Assembly: GCA_950295325.1 (NCBI GenBank)
Contig: OX485805.1
Location: 58,564,283 to 58,628,282, forward strand
Reading direction: 5' to 3'
Origin: Polytrichum commune
Lineage: Eukaryota > Streptophyta > Polytrichopsida > Polytrichales > Polytrichaceae
Length of the DNA: 64,000 bases
In this document: piece after piece, positions 41,754 to 52,753 of the stretch
Layout: each line of letters begins with the position of its first letter
Numbering within the stretch: position 1 is the first letter of the stretch
Made by a program: the position numbers and the translations under genes
Notes under the pieces: model-generated
Told to the model about the DNA's origin: nothing
The model's database searches: none
What the model saw: the letters and a program-made list of their open reading frames with translations, nothing else

Positions 41754-42214
41754 TGCATTTCAATCACCTAATTATGCTGGTAAGTAACTCATAGGCACTC
41801 CCGATAGAATACTATGTAGAGACATAGTTTAGAACAAGTCAAAAGTTATAATTTCCAAAGATGATCCTATGATCTACTGCAATTCCTGCAGGTGATCATG
41901 GAATCTGTGAGGATGGTTTTTTACTTTCAGATCACAATTTGTGCATGCCACTTGTCATCATCTAATTAATTTATGTTGATTTCACTGAAACAGAGTCCAA
42001 TGTAGACTAAGGTAGGATGCCCTATTATAGAAGAGTTACATCTTCATCAATTTACCAATTTCTTCAAGATTTATAAAGCAAAGGACTTTTTTTGATGGCC
42101 ATGTATCATCATGGGGACAAGTGCCATAATATTTCATCTCTATTATATCCTAAAAAATTTAATTGGGTCCTCATGCAAATTTTGGATCTCAAATATCTTT
42201 AAAAAGATTCATAA

Positions 42215-42564
42215 GTACACTAAATAGTTCTCTTAGTTTGGGTGGAAATTTAGCATATGCCACACTTATTTTTTAATCAAGGTGGAATGAACATGGGTGC
42301 AATACCATGGGTCTTCCCCTAAATCTTCATAAAAATTTCTGACCAACACATTGAATATTACTTGTAGGACAAATATAGCACAAAATAAAATAGTCACCCA
42401 CATTAATCTTTTAGAAAAACAAAAATTATGGCCCACGCTTATTTTCTACTTGAAATTTAACGTGGCATGAAAATTAATGTGGCCCACACTAATTCCTATT
42501 ATGAGAATTAGCGTGGGCTCCAGAAAATTACTGTGGCGCACAGTAATAGGACTATTTAGTGTAC
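42215..42564. mobile_element. MITE with 14-bp perfect TIR GTACACTAAATAGT
   Basis: GTACACTAAATAGT opens at 42215 and its exact inverse closes at 42564. Similarity continues weakly inward. The right half has three near-repeats of AAATTA/GAATTA followed by (A/G)(C/T)GTGGGC. No ORF. Confidence 0.65.
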
Positions 42565-42860
42565 CTGACTGGTCTGTGTTTCCCTTAGTTTTCACTCTCC
42601 CCTATGGTATTTACCAAGAAACTTCACCCATAAACCGAGAAAAGGGGGCTCCTAGAATCCTCCTATTTGATTAGCCTAGTCCCACACGCAAGGTCTTGGT
42701 TCAGTGATTTGGGTGATATGTAGGTAAATATAGATTTACTATAAAATAAGTACAGAAATCATGCCGAGGCTCCTCTTTAGATTCAAATCTGGCTAAATCT
42801 ACTAAGACTCATGAGCTGTACTGCAAAATTTAATAGTGAGACTTATTAAGCTACGAGCAG

Positions 42861-43049
42861 TTTCCGGGGAGATTTTTGGGCATAATCAGTCAAATGCTAG
42901 TGTTTCCAAGTCCAATCAGTTACCTGTTGTGACCTTTCGGTTTTTCTTTATTAATATGAAGCATAATCTATAGATTCCTCTTCAATGATCGGTAATTTTC
43001 CTGAAGCCTTGAACTTCGACCAGTTATTTCTCAAACTCAACCGGTTCAT
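42861..43049 (-). repeat. dispersed GAACCGGTTGAG repeat, copy B, with possible 9-bp TSD
   Basis: On the minus strand this reads AATGAACCGGTTGAGTTTGAG to TTTTTGGGC...CCGGAAAC, matching copy A. The direct repeat AGCTACGAG flanks it (about 42850-42858 and 43051-43059). This suggests the unit inserted as a mobile element and made a target-site duplication. Confidence 0.75.
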
Positions 43050-43059
43050 TAGCTACGAG

Positions 43060-45490
43060 TTTAATTTGAGACACAAAAATATGCTTATAATCCTCAATAG
43101 ATTACGTACCATGCATGATTTGTTTTGGCCTTTGAAAGCAATTGGTGTTTGGAAATCATCAAGCTCAAGCCTTGTATTCAGAGTTCCTAGTGACGAGCTT
43201 GTTGACAGTTATAGCAGCTGTCTGGATGATCAGTGATGGAATTCCATTGAGGTTACAAAAAAATTTAGAAGTCTTGACGTTATCTATCCTTTTGGGATTA
43301 TGATCAGGGTGTAAAGTAACTTACATCGTTTTTTAGGCCTCACACCTGAGACTTATGTCTCAGAGTGAACCTAAGAGTTAACAAGGTTCGCAAGTATAGA
43401 GAACGATTGAATGAATTAAAAAAAAAGGGTTTAAAGAGTCCGCACTAATCGCTGAAACACCTCTGATTTGATGGAATAAGTTTAGACCACTCTTTGTTCA
43501 ATTTCAGGTGTTGATCGAAATCCTGAATGTCTTCTATTGAATCAGAATTTGAAAATTAGTCTACGTTGTGTAAGGGATGAGCTAGAGTTTAGGCCCAGCT
43601 TCCTACTCAGATTTAACCTACAATCAGGGATGCTCTCCCAAACAAGCTGCGCAAGACTTCTGGGCTTCCCAACGAAGTATGGAAGATGCAGACGAGATGG
43701 TTTCAGGATGCAGATACCAAGAACTCAGGATACTAACTAATGTCTTAAATCTTGCAGTTGAAGATGTACGTACAAAAGAAAATATGCAAGAGGAACAAGA
43801 CTTGAACGTTTTATGATGTCAGAGATCGAATATGAAACATACCCAAGTTCATTTTGCCGCAAAGCTGTATCTTTCCAGCCTTTGTCCACGCTCTTCTCCA
43901 ACCACCGCAAGTCGATCCAACCATCGTCTCTACCTCCCAGGAGTCACTTTAAACGATCGCCATGTTATTCAAGGGCTCTGGAAGTTCATCTCCTCTGTCC
44001 AGTATCTAGGACGGATGTAGATGGTAAACCATTTGATAAGCGATCTTGAGAGAAATACCTGGCTAACTAGATCAGCTCTCCATGTGTGATGAAGGGTCCA
44101 AATATCAGAGCATCCCAGACCACCAGGTTGTCCCATTGATTTAGTTACACATAGTGGGGGTCGCCAATTTATGGCAAACATCAAATCAACAGTCCGATTA
44201 TAAATTTTAGAACCATTATAGTCTTGCAGAGGAACATGATATCCGGAATAATAATACTCGATGTGGTTGATGATAAAACATCTGCTCCGGCCATAGGAAT
44301 AAGTACTAAACCTGCAGGATTCCAACATCTTATCCACAAGATTGGGCTTTGGACAATACCACCCCTCCCAGTTGATGTAGTACTCTAGCTTTTAATCCCT
44401 GCATCAATGGACCTGAGATCTCTAAAGGCTCTGAAGCAGCTTCAATCTCTGAATAAACCAAGTACCTTACAAGCTCCATCTTTCTGAACCCACCTCCGTT
44501 AATGTGAATCAACAACACTTGATCAGATATACAGATACAGGCTTCTTCAGTGACACTGTGGATTCAAAGAAAGCTCATGAGTACCACAAGGATGAGTTGC
44601 CTGGAGGGGGCCTGGAGGTATACGTAGTAAAAATTCTGACCTGACCCGACTTGCAGCTCGCAGGAGAAGGTCCCGATCGAAACACCATCAACTGTGGTTG
44701 ATGGAATATGATAATGATCGTGCACTCGAAGTGTCCCCACTATTCACCGCTTGTCAACGCAGACGTTACATGTTTTGTGCAGCTACGCTCTAACCAGAGC
44801 CGCCCCATGGTAAGTAGTCACGACGATAAGTGTTTGAAATGATTGGCTCACTCAATCATTCAATAAAGTAATGGAATCCGATGATTCACCTGATCAGAAC
44901 TTCAGACGTTGAGTCTTGAAACTGACCAAACGCGTGAATAATCATAATATTCTGCATATATATTCATATTTGGGTGGAACCTGCCAGGGTCCTACCCTTC
45001 GTGTGCACCGCTTCTCCTGCAAGTTGACGTTTTGAAACATGCAACAGTCCCCAGCTCCCTCGGTGTGAGCGCGTTTTCTTGGTTTTTAATGTTATTGGCA
45101 GTGGCTGTGTTAGCTTTCTGTCTGAAAAATAAAATATAAAGAGAAACAAAACATACAACAGCCTAGAATCGTGGTGGATTCCAATCGTTTTGTATTCCTA
45201 TTGTTGTATTCAAATCAAATGCGGCCGGGCCCGCCCGCGCGCGGCCAGGAACATCAAATGTTCTTGTGCTTACTTAATCAAGAAAAAGTAAAGAAATGTT
45301 TGGAGTCGTGATGTAAGTACTTAAACTCCCAGGTTGAGGGTCTGGTGATGTCATCCCTGGTATCATACCAAACTAGGAGATGACATCTTCAAGGCAAATA
45401 TCTTGGAAAACATCATGGCAGTGATGTATTAAAGTTCATTGGAAAGAATACGAGAAGCTGATCAAGAGAGACTTTTGATATGCTCCAATG
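43060..45490. other. intergenic DNA with unassigned minus-strand ORFs
   Basis: Minus-strand ORFs at 44330-44518 and 43969-44337 abut. The latter includes CFIINHIEYYYSGYHVPLQD and YNRTVDLMFAI. They could be exons or a gene fragment, but I cannot place them in a family and no splice model is compelling. A GC-rich GGCCGGGCCCGCCCGCGCGC run sits near 45222-45242. Confidence 0.3.
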
Positions 45491-46209
45491 AAGTAAGGGC
45501 CAAGTTCCATGTGCCGGTCCCGGTCCGTTTTTTAAATGGGTGAGAAACGGGTGACATCATCTAAAAAATGGGTGATGTCACCCATTTTATGGAGGGGTAC
45601 TTCTAGGGGTGTTTTTTCACAAGGTCCCTAACATGTCTAGGGACATGTTCATAAAAAAAAACATTTCCAGTGGACGGGTTCTTAGAAAATGAACCGGTTT
45701 TGGGACGTGTCAAATTCACTTTGGACGGGTTCTAAAAATAACATTTTTAATTTAAAAAAATGATACAAATATCAATTACGTTATGTCATATATGACATGT
45801 GAATATAAGCATAATGCAATCAAACCACTAATACCCAATCAAACTATCAATCTTGAAGTGCTTGATTCACCTGCATACATTAATTCATCAACCACAAAAT
45901 TTAGAACCTTTTTAACATAATGTCAAAGACAACGCTTCCACCATCTTAGGCACATGTAAGGCTCAAATATCTACTCATACATTGACCCAACAACTTACAA
46001 GCTCAACCCTGCAATTTGCTAGGGTTTAACTCAAATTGACAGAAATTTCATGCACAGCCCTCGAATCTGCACTCAACCCACAACAAAAGAGAGGAATAAG
46101 ACTCTCAAGATTTAGGATGCTAATGAATCAAACATATGCAACTGAAAGCTAAAGCAACTGAGAGACCGATGAGAGATAACTTGATTGCAGTCGTCAAATG
46201 AACCGGTTG

Positions 46210-47172
46210 TGTCGCAACCCTTGCTAGGTCCCTTAATAATTTTCGTTTCTAGCAAAGGTTACGAGCGCTAACCCTTCGCATTCCGCCATGCTAATGGATA
46301 GCTCCTCTTACCCCGGACCAATAGTTCATAGGAGGGAACCAACCCTCCTACTTTGCTTTCGGGACTCACCCCTTAATCGGTAACCCATTTCCCCAATGTG
46401 GACTTCCATCCATGGAAGTCCAATCCTATGTTGATCATCGCGTTGCCGGAGCAACACTACAACAACCCGAAGCATACTAGGCAACTATGGCCTCACAATA
46501 GGCCAAAGCCCATGGAGGCCTTGCCGTTCGGCCTCGGGTGGGTGAGGCCACACCACCTCACCCATATAAGCCTCTAGGACTTCACGCGGGGCCCCTACCC
46601 CACCGTCAACCAACCTCTTGTCTCTCTACCAAGAGTTGGGGCCAAGTGGACATTCCCCTTTAGCTGCTGGGCCTAGAACCCCCTAGCAGCTTCAGACCAT
46701 CATAACTTCCTTGTATGATGTCTGATCATAACAACCAACCACTCCATCCTCATCTACGCTTCACGTAGATGCCGATGGACTCCTCACTTGCCCAATTTGA
46801 GCAAGTCTTGAGGAAGTTATGCCTGTTTGAACCTTGGCAGTCCCGGGAATCACTCCCAGGCACTGCTGTACCAGGGCGCTGTCCCGGGACAGCGCCCCAC
46901 TCAAATGGCCATAACTCCTAGCTCACACCTCCGATTGAGGTGTTCTTGAGCTTTCTAGAATCACCACGCCATGAGCTACGCATAGCTCATGGCCTTACCC
47001 TTGTGCCTCCTAATCTTCGTGGGTGGGAGGCGTTCCCAACGCCCGGGGCCCTCACCCACACTAGGATCACTTGGGCCCTCTCACCAACGGCGCCACAAGT
47101 CCCGGGTGTCACTCCGGGGTCCCCCTTGTGCCCATGGTGTTTCGGGCACTCCTCATGGAGAGGTGCGCGACA
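46210..47172. mobile_element. solo LTR with 5-bp TSD, packed with hairpins
   Basis: The 963-bp sequence starts TGTCGCAACC and ends GTGCGCGACA, giving the TG...CA ends and short inverted termini of an LTR. The 5-mer GGTTG flanks it (46205-46209 and 47173-47177), and the insertion splits a GAACCGGTTGAGTTTGAG repeat whose halves rejoin exactly. It is far more GC-rich than its surroundings. A TATATAA-like promoter element (CATATAAG) lies at about 46562-46570. Many short inverted repeats tile it (see findings). No internal retrotransposon genes adjoin it. Confidence 0.88.
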
Positions 47173-47393
47173 GGTTGAGTTTGAGAAAACACCTGTTGAA
47201 GTTCAAGATTGCAGGAGAAGATTGTTCCAGCAACACTCTTCAACTTCTTGAATTCGAGTTAGTTTCAAATGAACCGGTTGAGTTTGAGAAAACACATGTT
47301 GAAGTTCAAGATTGCAGGAGGAGATTGTTCCAGCAGCACTCTCCAACTTCTTGAATTCGAGTTAGTTTCAAATGAACCGGTTGAGTTTGAGTG
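47173..47393 (+). repeat. tandem repeat, period 103 bp, about 2.1 copies
   Basis: Units start at GGTTGAGTTTGAG at 47173, 47276 and 47379. They are related to the first part of the dispersed GAACCGGTTGAG repeat and lie directly downstream of the solo LTR. Confidence 0.9.
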
Positions 47394-47959
47394 ACTGAGT
47401 CTAATTCAATTTCTCTGAACTAGTCTGTGGACAAACAGACAAAATGGGGCAGTGGCAGGCTGGCAAATTGGTAATTATAATAGAAAAAACAGAAATGAAC
47501 GAAGATAGTAAGATACTATTGTTTCCAAGTGGCAAGTGCACCAATCACATGCCGACATCTTTCGGGTTATCTTTATCGATTTGTTTTTTCCTTTAACCTA
47601 TTCATGGACGGGTTGGTTTAGAAACTACCGGTTTTGGGACGGGTTGTTTTTTCTTCAACCTTTCCATGGGCGGGTTGGTTTTGAAATTACCGGTTTTGGG
47701 ACGGGTTGCAATTTTTTTTGCCTTTCAATTCGAGGTTTTGGGACGTGGACGGGTAAAAACTTTGTGAAAAAACAGCCCTGGGTACTTCTATGTGGGGTGC
47801 CAGTTTTTTTCGATTTCGTACTTTCTAATTAAATTTGGTGAGTGATAAGACATGACACTTTATGAAGGTCACCGGCAATGAAGGTCAACATCATTTAATT
47901 TTTCATATTTGATTTGCACATCAATTTCCATATATTTATTAAATGAATTCCAAATTATG

Positions 47960-48046
47960 TGAAATATATCTATATCTATACATAAATATATAGATATATA
48001 GATATATATATATGGATATATGGATATATATATATCTATATATATT
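47960..48046. repeat. ATATCT / TATAGA microsatellite tract
   Basis: An imperfect AT-rich hexamer array mixing ATATCT, ATAGAT and ATGGAT units. Confidence 0.9.
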
Positions 48047-48277
48047 GTTAAGATCTAGATTCTAAAAACATCATAAAATACACGTTCCCTAGGAGTACTC
48101 CTCAAAAGAAGGGACTAGAAGAACAAAGTGGCCTTTAGTATCCAAGGATGTACCATAGGTGACCGGCCAATCCGGTCACCGAAGCTTTCTAACCGGCACA
48201 TGTCTTTCTTGTGACCGTTAGGACCGCCGGTCCTTTGGCACCCGTTCTTGCACAACACAAAATGTGGGACACCCATC

Positions 48278-49341
48278 CCCGGGTACGCAACTCTTATATT
48301 ATACGTAGGGGGCATCGTATTAAAAACGGCTTAGAGGACGGCTTTTGTAAAAATTATATCAAATTATATCAAATTAAAATGATCAAAAAGTTGGGTAAAG
48401 ACCAAATTAAATAAAATGAGATGAAAAAAAAGTTAGGTTGCATATTTATTAAAAAAAACTCCAACGTATATAAACAATTGAAACACCTAGTTTTTTAACC
48501 TTGTAGAGCGTCTAAGAGGGGTATTCAATGTAGATGTCGGATTAGTATTCACAAATGATAGAGGGTCCTTTCGAGGTCTCCCTCTTTTGGAAGGAGTTGT
48601 GGCAATTACAGGTGTAACATATTCCTTCTCCCTATCTCTACCTCCACTATATGATCCTCTACGCTTCATCTCACAATCCATGTGTTTGTTTAAGCCAAGG
48701 ATGACCCTCCCAAATGAGCACAAGCACACTCCAAAGCGACGACACAAAGGCTCCAAAACCGAACACAAAAGCTTTAAAGCGAATATATAGAAGCCTCAAA
48801 CCCTAAGCCCTAACCCTAAACCAGGAACCCATGATATTTTGAAATACCCCATGATACCCTTGAGTAGTCGGGGCACCATATGATGTATATGATCTTAAAA
48901 ATACATACCTCAACTGTATCCTAACACAAATCATTAGTTTTCTATCCCAACAGTTAGACCAGTAAGTTGCCTATACATAATTTTAAAAAATCCACACGAA
49001 TATTTGCCTCCAATTAGAACTATAAGACACGAATAGTTGCCTCCCATTAGAATTATAAGTCAGTCACAATGTTAAATTTTTATTAAAAAGTCCAAAAAGT
49101 TGGGTAGTTTGACCTATGGTACATGTATTAAAAAATCATATAATTAAGTTTTTAATGCAATTATATGCTTCAAAATATATTCATTTCCTATATATAATTA
49201 CATTTTTGGATTCCTGTGTTAGAAGGGCTACAAGGGTTTCCTACATTAAAACAATATTGTATCACTCAATATTGGACTAAAACGCATTATAAGTGATTAT
49301 AATCAGGACCATATATATAATACGGGAGTTGCGTACCCGGG
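48278..49341. mobile_element. second hAT-like element, 16-bp perfect TIR, 8-bp TSD
   Basis: CCCGGGTACGCAACTC opens at 48278 and its exact inverse closes at 49341. The 8-mer CACCCATC flanks both ends (48270-48277 and 49342-49349). The element is 1064 bp and lies inside the outer TIR element. It holds one minus-strand ORF with an AT-hook-like motif. Confidence 0.85.
48487..48768 (-). pseudogene. ORF with AT-hook-like motif inside hAT-like element
   Basis: The 93-codon frame ends KRGRPRKDPLSFV ... RRSTRLKN. The GRPRK core is an AT-hook-like minor-groove DNA-binding motif and the tail is basic. It may be the C-terminal remnant of a transposon-encoded DNA-binding protein. The upstream part of the frame has no recognisable domain. 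It is too short and too isolated to call a functional gene. Confidence 0.4.
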
Positions 49342-49469
49342 CACCCATCCATGGGGGGTACCGGTCCTTGGGTGAGAAGGATGGGCACATGGCACCACCT
49401 TCTTTTCACCGGCCCACTCATTTATTTTGAATAAAACGGACCAGGACCGGCACATGGAACTTGGCCCTA

Positions 49470-50215
49470 AGATTTGAGTAAGAGATCAGTAGAGTAGAGG
49501 CGCCCATAACCAATCACTTAAGAGATTCTGCACCAAATTGGGAGCAGTACGAGGTCATGCAAATTTTTCTCATGTAAGAAGATAGAAATTAGGATGACTG
49601 CAAATTTTTTGGTGATTTTATTCTTTAAATTGAAAGTACTGTGAATTTTTGAAGCCAAAAGTTGGCCCGAACATATTACCAATGTCTAGAGTTTGCCATA
49701 ACCACTCATTTTAACCGCTCATTCCTCTTCACTATAGCACTCAAAACTAGGACATGTATGACACTATTTGTTCCAACATGATCAAAATTCAATCTCAACC
49801 TAGTAATCAAAATCCAATCTTGGCCTAATCAACATTTAGTTCCAATTTGATCCAAATTCTAGTACCCTATAAATGGTCAATGGCCTAGGGGTTTTGATCA
49901 GGAATAGGTGCCTCTACTATACCACTCATTGCAAAGCACATTTGAACTTTGGGATGTCAATAGACTTAACTGTGAAGTCACCAAAAGTGGATACCTACTC
50001 AAGTTTTGTGATGGAATCTTTCATATTTGCCATTTTCTATCACTTGTGTCAATGATCATAACATTACTCAGCACCCATTGTTTCTTTAGTGAGCCCTTGA
50101 AATACAACAAATTGGATGCTTGAAAAACATTATTTTTATGCCAAATATGAATCATGGGGTCGTCATAGTCTTAATTGATGTTGACTCATGTGTGCAGGTT
50201 ATGGAGCTTTATTGG
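49470..50215. other. intergenic DNA
   Basis: No gene supported. Two overlapping plus-strand ORFs near 49873-50123 show no domain. Confidence 0.4.
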
Positions 50216-50217
50216 CA

Positions 50218-50460
50218 GGTTCCAATTGCTAACTGGCAATAAACAAGGAGAACCGGCTGCTACTTACAGTTGAACTAGTTGAGTTTGAAAAACAATCAGT
50301 TAAAGTTCAATAAGTTTAAGGAAAATTACTGATCATTTTAGAGGAATCTATAAAAAAATAACTCAAATTCATGAAGACTGGACTAGTGTTCAGGTATTTT
50401 TGGGCACGATCAGTTTTTTCCAAGTCCAACTGGTTCCATGTTGCCATCTTTCAGAGACAC
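50218..50460. repeat. dispersed GAACCGGTTGAG repeat, copy C, rearranged
   Basis: The left half (50264-50370, from CAGTTGAACTAGTTGAG) is in plus orientation. The right half (about 50380-50455, TTTTTGGGCACGATCAG and TTCCAAGTCCAACTGG) matches the plus-strand reading of the minus-oriented copy B. The two halves are therefore inverted relative to each other. Confidence 0.65.
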
Positions 50461-50469
50461 AATGATACA

Positions 50470-51880
50470 CATTGTTACCTTCTTAGCACCTCCCTCTTGC
50501 ATGGATTTGTTTTCAAGAGTCATTCATAAACCCAAAATGGGCCTCTCAAGAGGTTAAGGGCTAATGGGGAGCAAGAGTTGGACCTTCCTACTCTACCCTT
50601 TAACCTTCATTGCTAATTTAGGCAAGGGAGTCAATGTTGCTATATGACAACCCAACAATGCATATCAACTGCTTTGTAATGATGATATAGTTCCAACACA
50701 AATTGAAACGCTTTTGCGAGAGAGAGAGTAGAGTTGAAAAAAAATAAAAAATGCTTTGTGCATGATGGCACTTGTGCATACATGTGTTTATAATGTTTTA
50801 GTCAACTATGTTGGGAGATGTATGATGTGTTCAAAGCATCCACTATGTGATGGGTCTGCCATTTCCATGCCATCCCCCCCCCCCCCCAAAAGTCCAACTC
50901 AATCTCCTACTATGGGCTATTGTTTGCAAAGACAAAAGAACAACTGGACCCATGAATTCTTTTCTTGGTTCGCACATGTATCATTTAAAAAAAAATGCAA
51001 ACTCACATTTGGTGGAATGCAGTCCATGTGAATCCATGCAAGTATGGGTCCAACCATGATAAGGTGTACCAAAATTGTGTCACACATCATCATTCTTCCA
51101 CAACCCTTGACATTCCTTTGAAGAGTTCATATGTTTTTATTTTTGAACTTACTTAGGCTTATATTCTATACTTAGCATAATAATAGATATTTCATCACAT
51201 TTGATTAAAATTTTATAATTTAATTGATAATATTGTCTCAAACATGAGTCTTTATGAAATGTAAGGACTCCTTTTCATTTATTCCTTAGTGATACACCTT
51301 ATCACGATTGGACCTGTATATGGTTTGATGGTTTGAATGGGCTAGTAGCCTACACCATTCTCAAGCATTCTTGGAGTAACCTACCTCCAACACTAGGTGT
51401 CTACCACTCTTGAGACCTAGCTTGCCTCCCATACCAACTAGGTGCAAGGGTGGGCAGCCACCGAAAACGCTTGGTGCCGTCTAGTACATACCCAACCATA
51501 TAATCCAATGGTCAACTTTTGAAAACCCCCCATTAGACATGGGTCCACACAAAGGATGGATCCATCCTACACCCTTCATCTCAACCCATAAAAGGTGGAC
51601 AACATTGGGCCCAACCTATATAATGTTTATGAACCTCCATGAGCTTGATTGATTGCTTAGAGGAGTACAAAATGGTATGGCCAAGCAACCTAGGTCTTTG
51701 CCAATTGATCTTGCAAGCCATACAAGCTAATTTGTAGTCATACTTACTTTGTCCCTATGCACTCCATCATTTATGGTATTTAGTGTCACTTACCCTATTT
51801 TGAGGTGTATGGTAGGTTACACTTATGATCAACAACTTCACTGTTAGTGTCACCTCATGGCACTTGTCATTCAAGTGCAC
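50470..51880. other. intergenic DNA
   Basis: A 14-C run lies at 50874-50887. No gene supported. Confidence 0.4.
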
Positions 51881-51882
51881 TT

Positions 51883-52260
51883 AGGGTGAGTTTCCATGTA
51901 GGTTGCTCATCCACTAGATTCTAGATAATAGTGGGTTCAAGGTGTTTGCATGTAGATAAGCACAAGCCTCCAACCAACCACTATTAGGTGGCCTAGAATG
52001 TGGAGGATCATGGACATGGGTTGCTAGACCTCCATGCGCTACTGCACTTTTTAACCTACAAGTGCCAATCACCAAAGCTTGAAGACTATTTTTAGAAGGA
52101 GGAGGAGGAGGTTAGTAGGTGGGCCCGGATTTGAGAAGATGAGAGTAGCTAGTTGCCAGATACGAACCCTAACCCACCATATTCCATCTGCATTTGGGCA
52201 CATTTTTCCTTATTCTCACTAGAATATGGTGGCCGAGTGGCCAACATGGAAACTCACCCT
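51883..52260. mobile_element. non-autonomous TIR element (AGGGTGAGTTTCCATGT)
   Basis: AGGGTGAGTTTCCATGT opens at 51883 and its exact inverse closes at 52260, with weaker similarity continuing about 30 bp inward. The element is 378 bp with no ORF. The AGGG-type end resembles hAT ends, but no target-site duplication is evident. Confidence 0.75.
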
Positions 52261-52753
52261 TACTAATATTTCAGCATGAGTATGTTCAATAATGTTGTAG
52301 GGGACTCTATGTATGTGTTACACAATATGACACTTGACATTAGTATGCTCAAGCATATCTTTCTCTTGCACATTGAAATGTAAGCAAATGACACTTGCCA
52401 TAACTATGCTCAATAATATCTTCCCCTTAAATACAAAAAGGAAAAGAAATATCATCTCAAGTATCCCAATGTGCTACGCTAAATGTGATCATGCAAATAA
52501 ATATTCACTTAAAAAATTAAGTATGTTCACATATGATATTATATTGTCAATTAGCAAACGTGATACTCTCAAGACCTCTAGGCATCTAGTTTAGGCCCTT
52601 TGCAAATAGTGTACGTGACATTAAATACCATAAATGGTGTAGTTTTTTATGCACACTAAAGCGTCTAGTTACCTAGTCTGGATGAAAAAGTGAGGAATAT
52701 AATAGAATGGCAGTTTGACTTGGTGCTAAGTACAGTACTGACTTATACCTAAG
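52261..52753. other. 3' flank of the receptor kinase gene
   Basis: AT-rich sequence with no supported ORF. Part is probably the receptor kinase 3' UTR. Confidence 0.4.

Larger units (their letters stand above)
45604..47780. mobile_element. hAT-like non-autonomous element with 8-bp TSD
   Basis: The left end is TAGGGGTGTTTTTTCACAA and the right end, read inward, is CAGGGCTGTTTTTTCACAA. The 8-mer GGTACTTC flanks both sides (45596-45603 and 47781-47788), as expected for hAT insertion. Subterminal regions carry repeats of GACGGGTT and CCGGTTTTGGGACG. Length is 2177 bp, of which 968 bp is an inserted solo LTR plus its TSD, so the original was about 1.2 kb. No transposase ORF. Confidence 0.85.
45496..49468. 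mobile_element. outer TIR element of a nested transposon stack
   Basis: AGGGCCAAGTTCCATGTGCC opens at 45496 and its inverse closes at 49468. The arms match at 35 of 36 positions, ending GGTCCGTTTT. Removing the two elements nested inside (with one target-site copy each) leaves about 0.7 kb, so the original was MITE-sized. It contains a GGTGACCGG...CCGGTCACC hairpin at about 48157-48179. No clear target-site duplication is seen. Confidence 0.75.

Noticed and set aside
48800-48830. Telomere-like CCCTAA repeats
   Set aside because: Only two or three imperfect units; not an interstitial telomere array.
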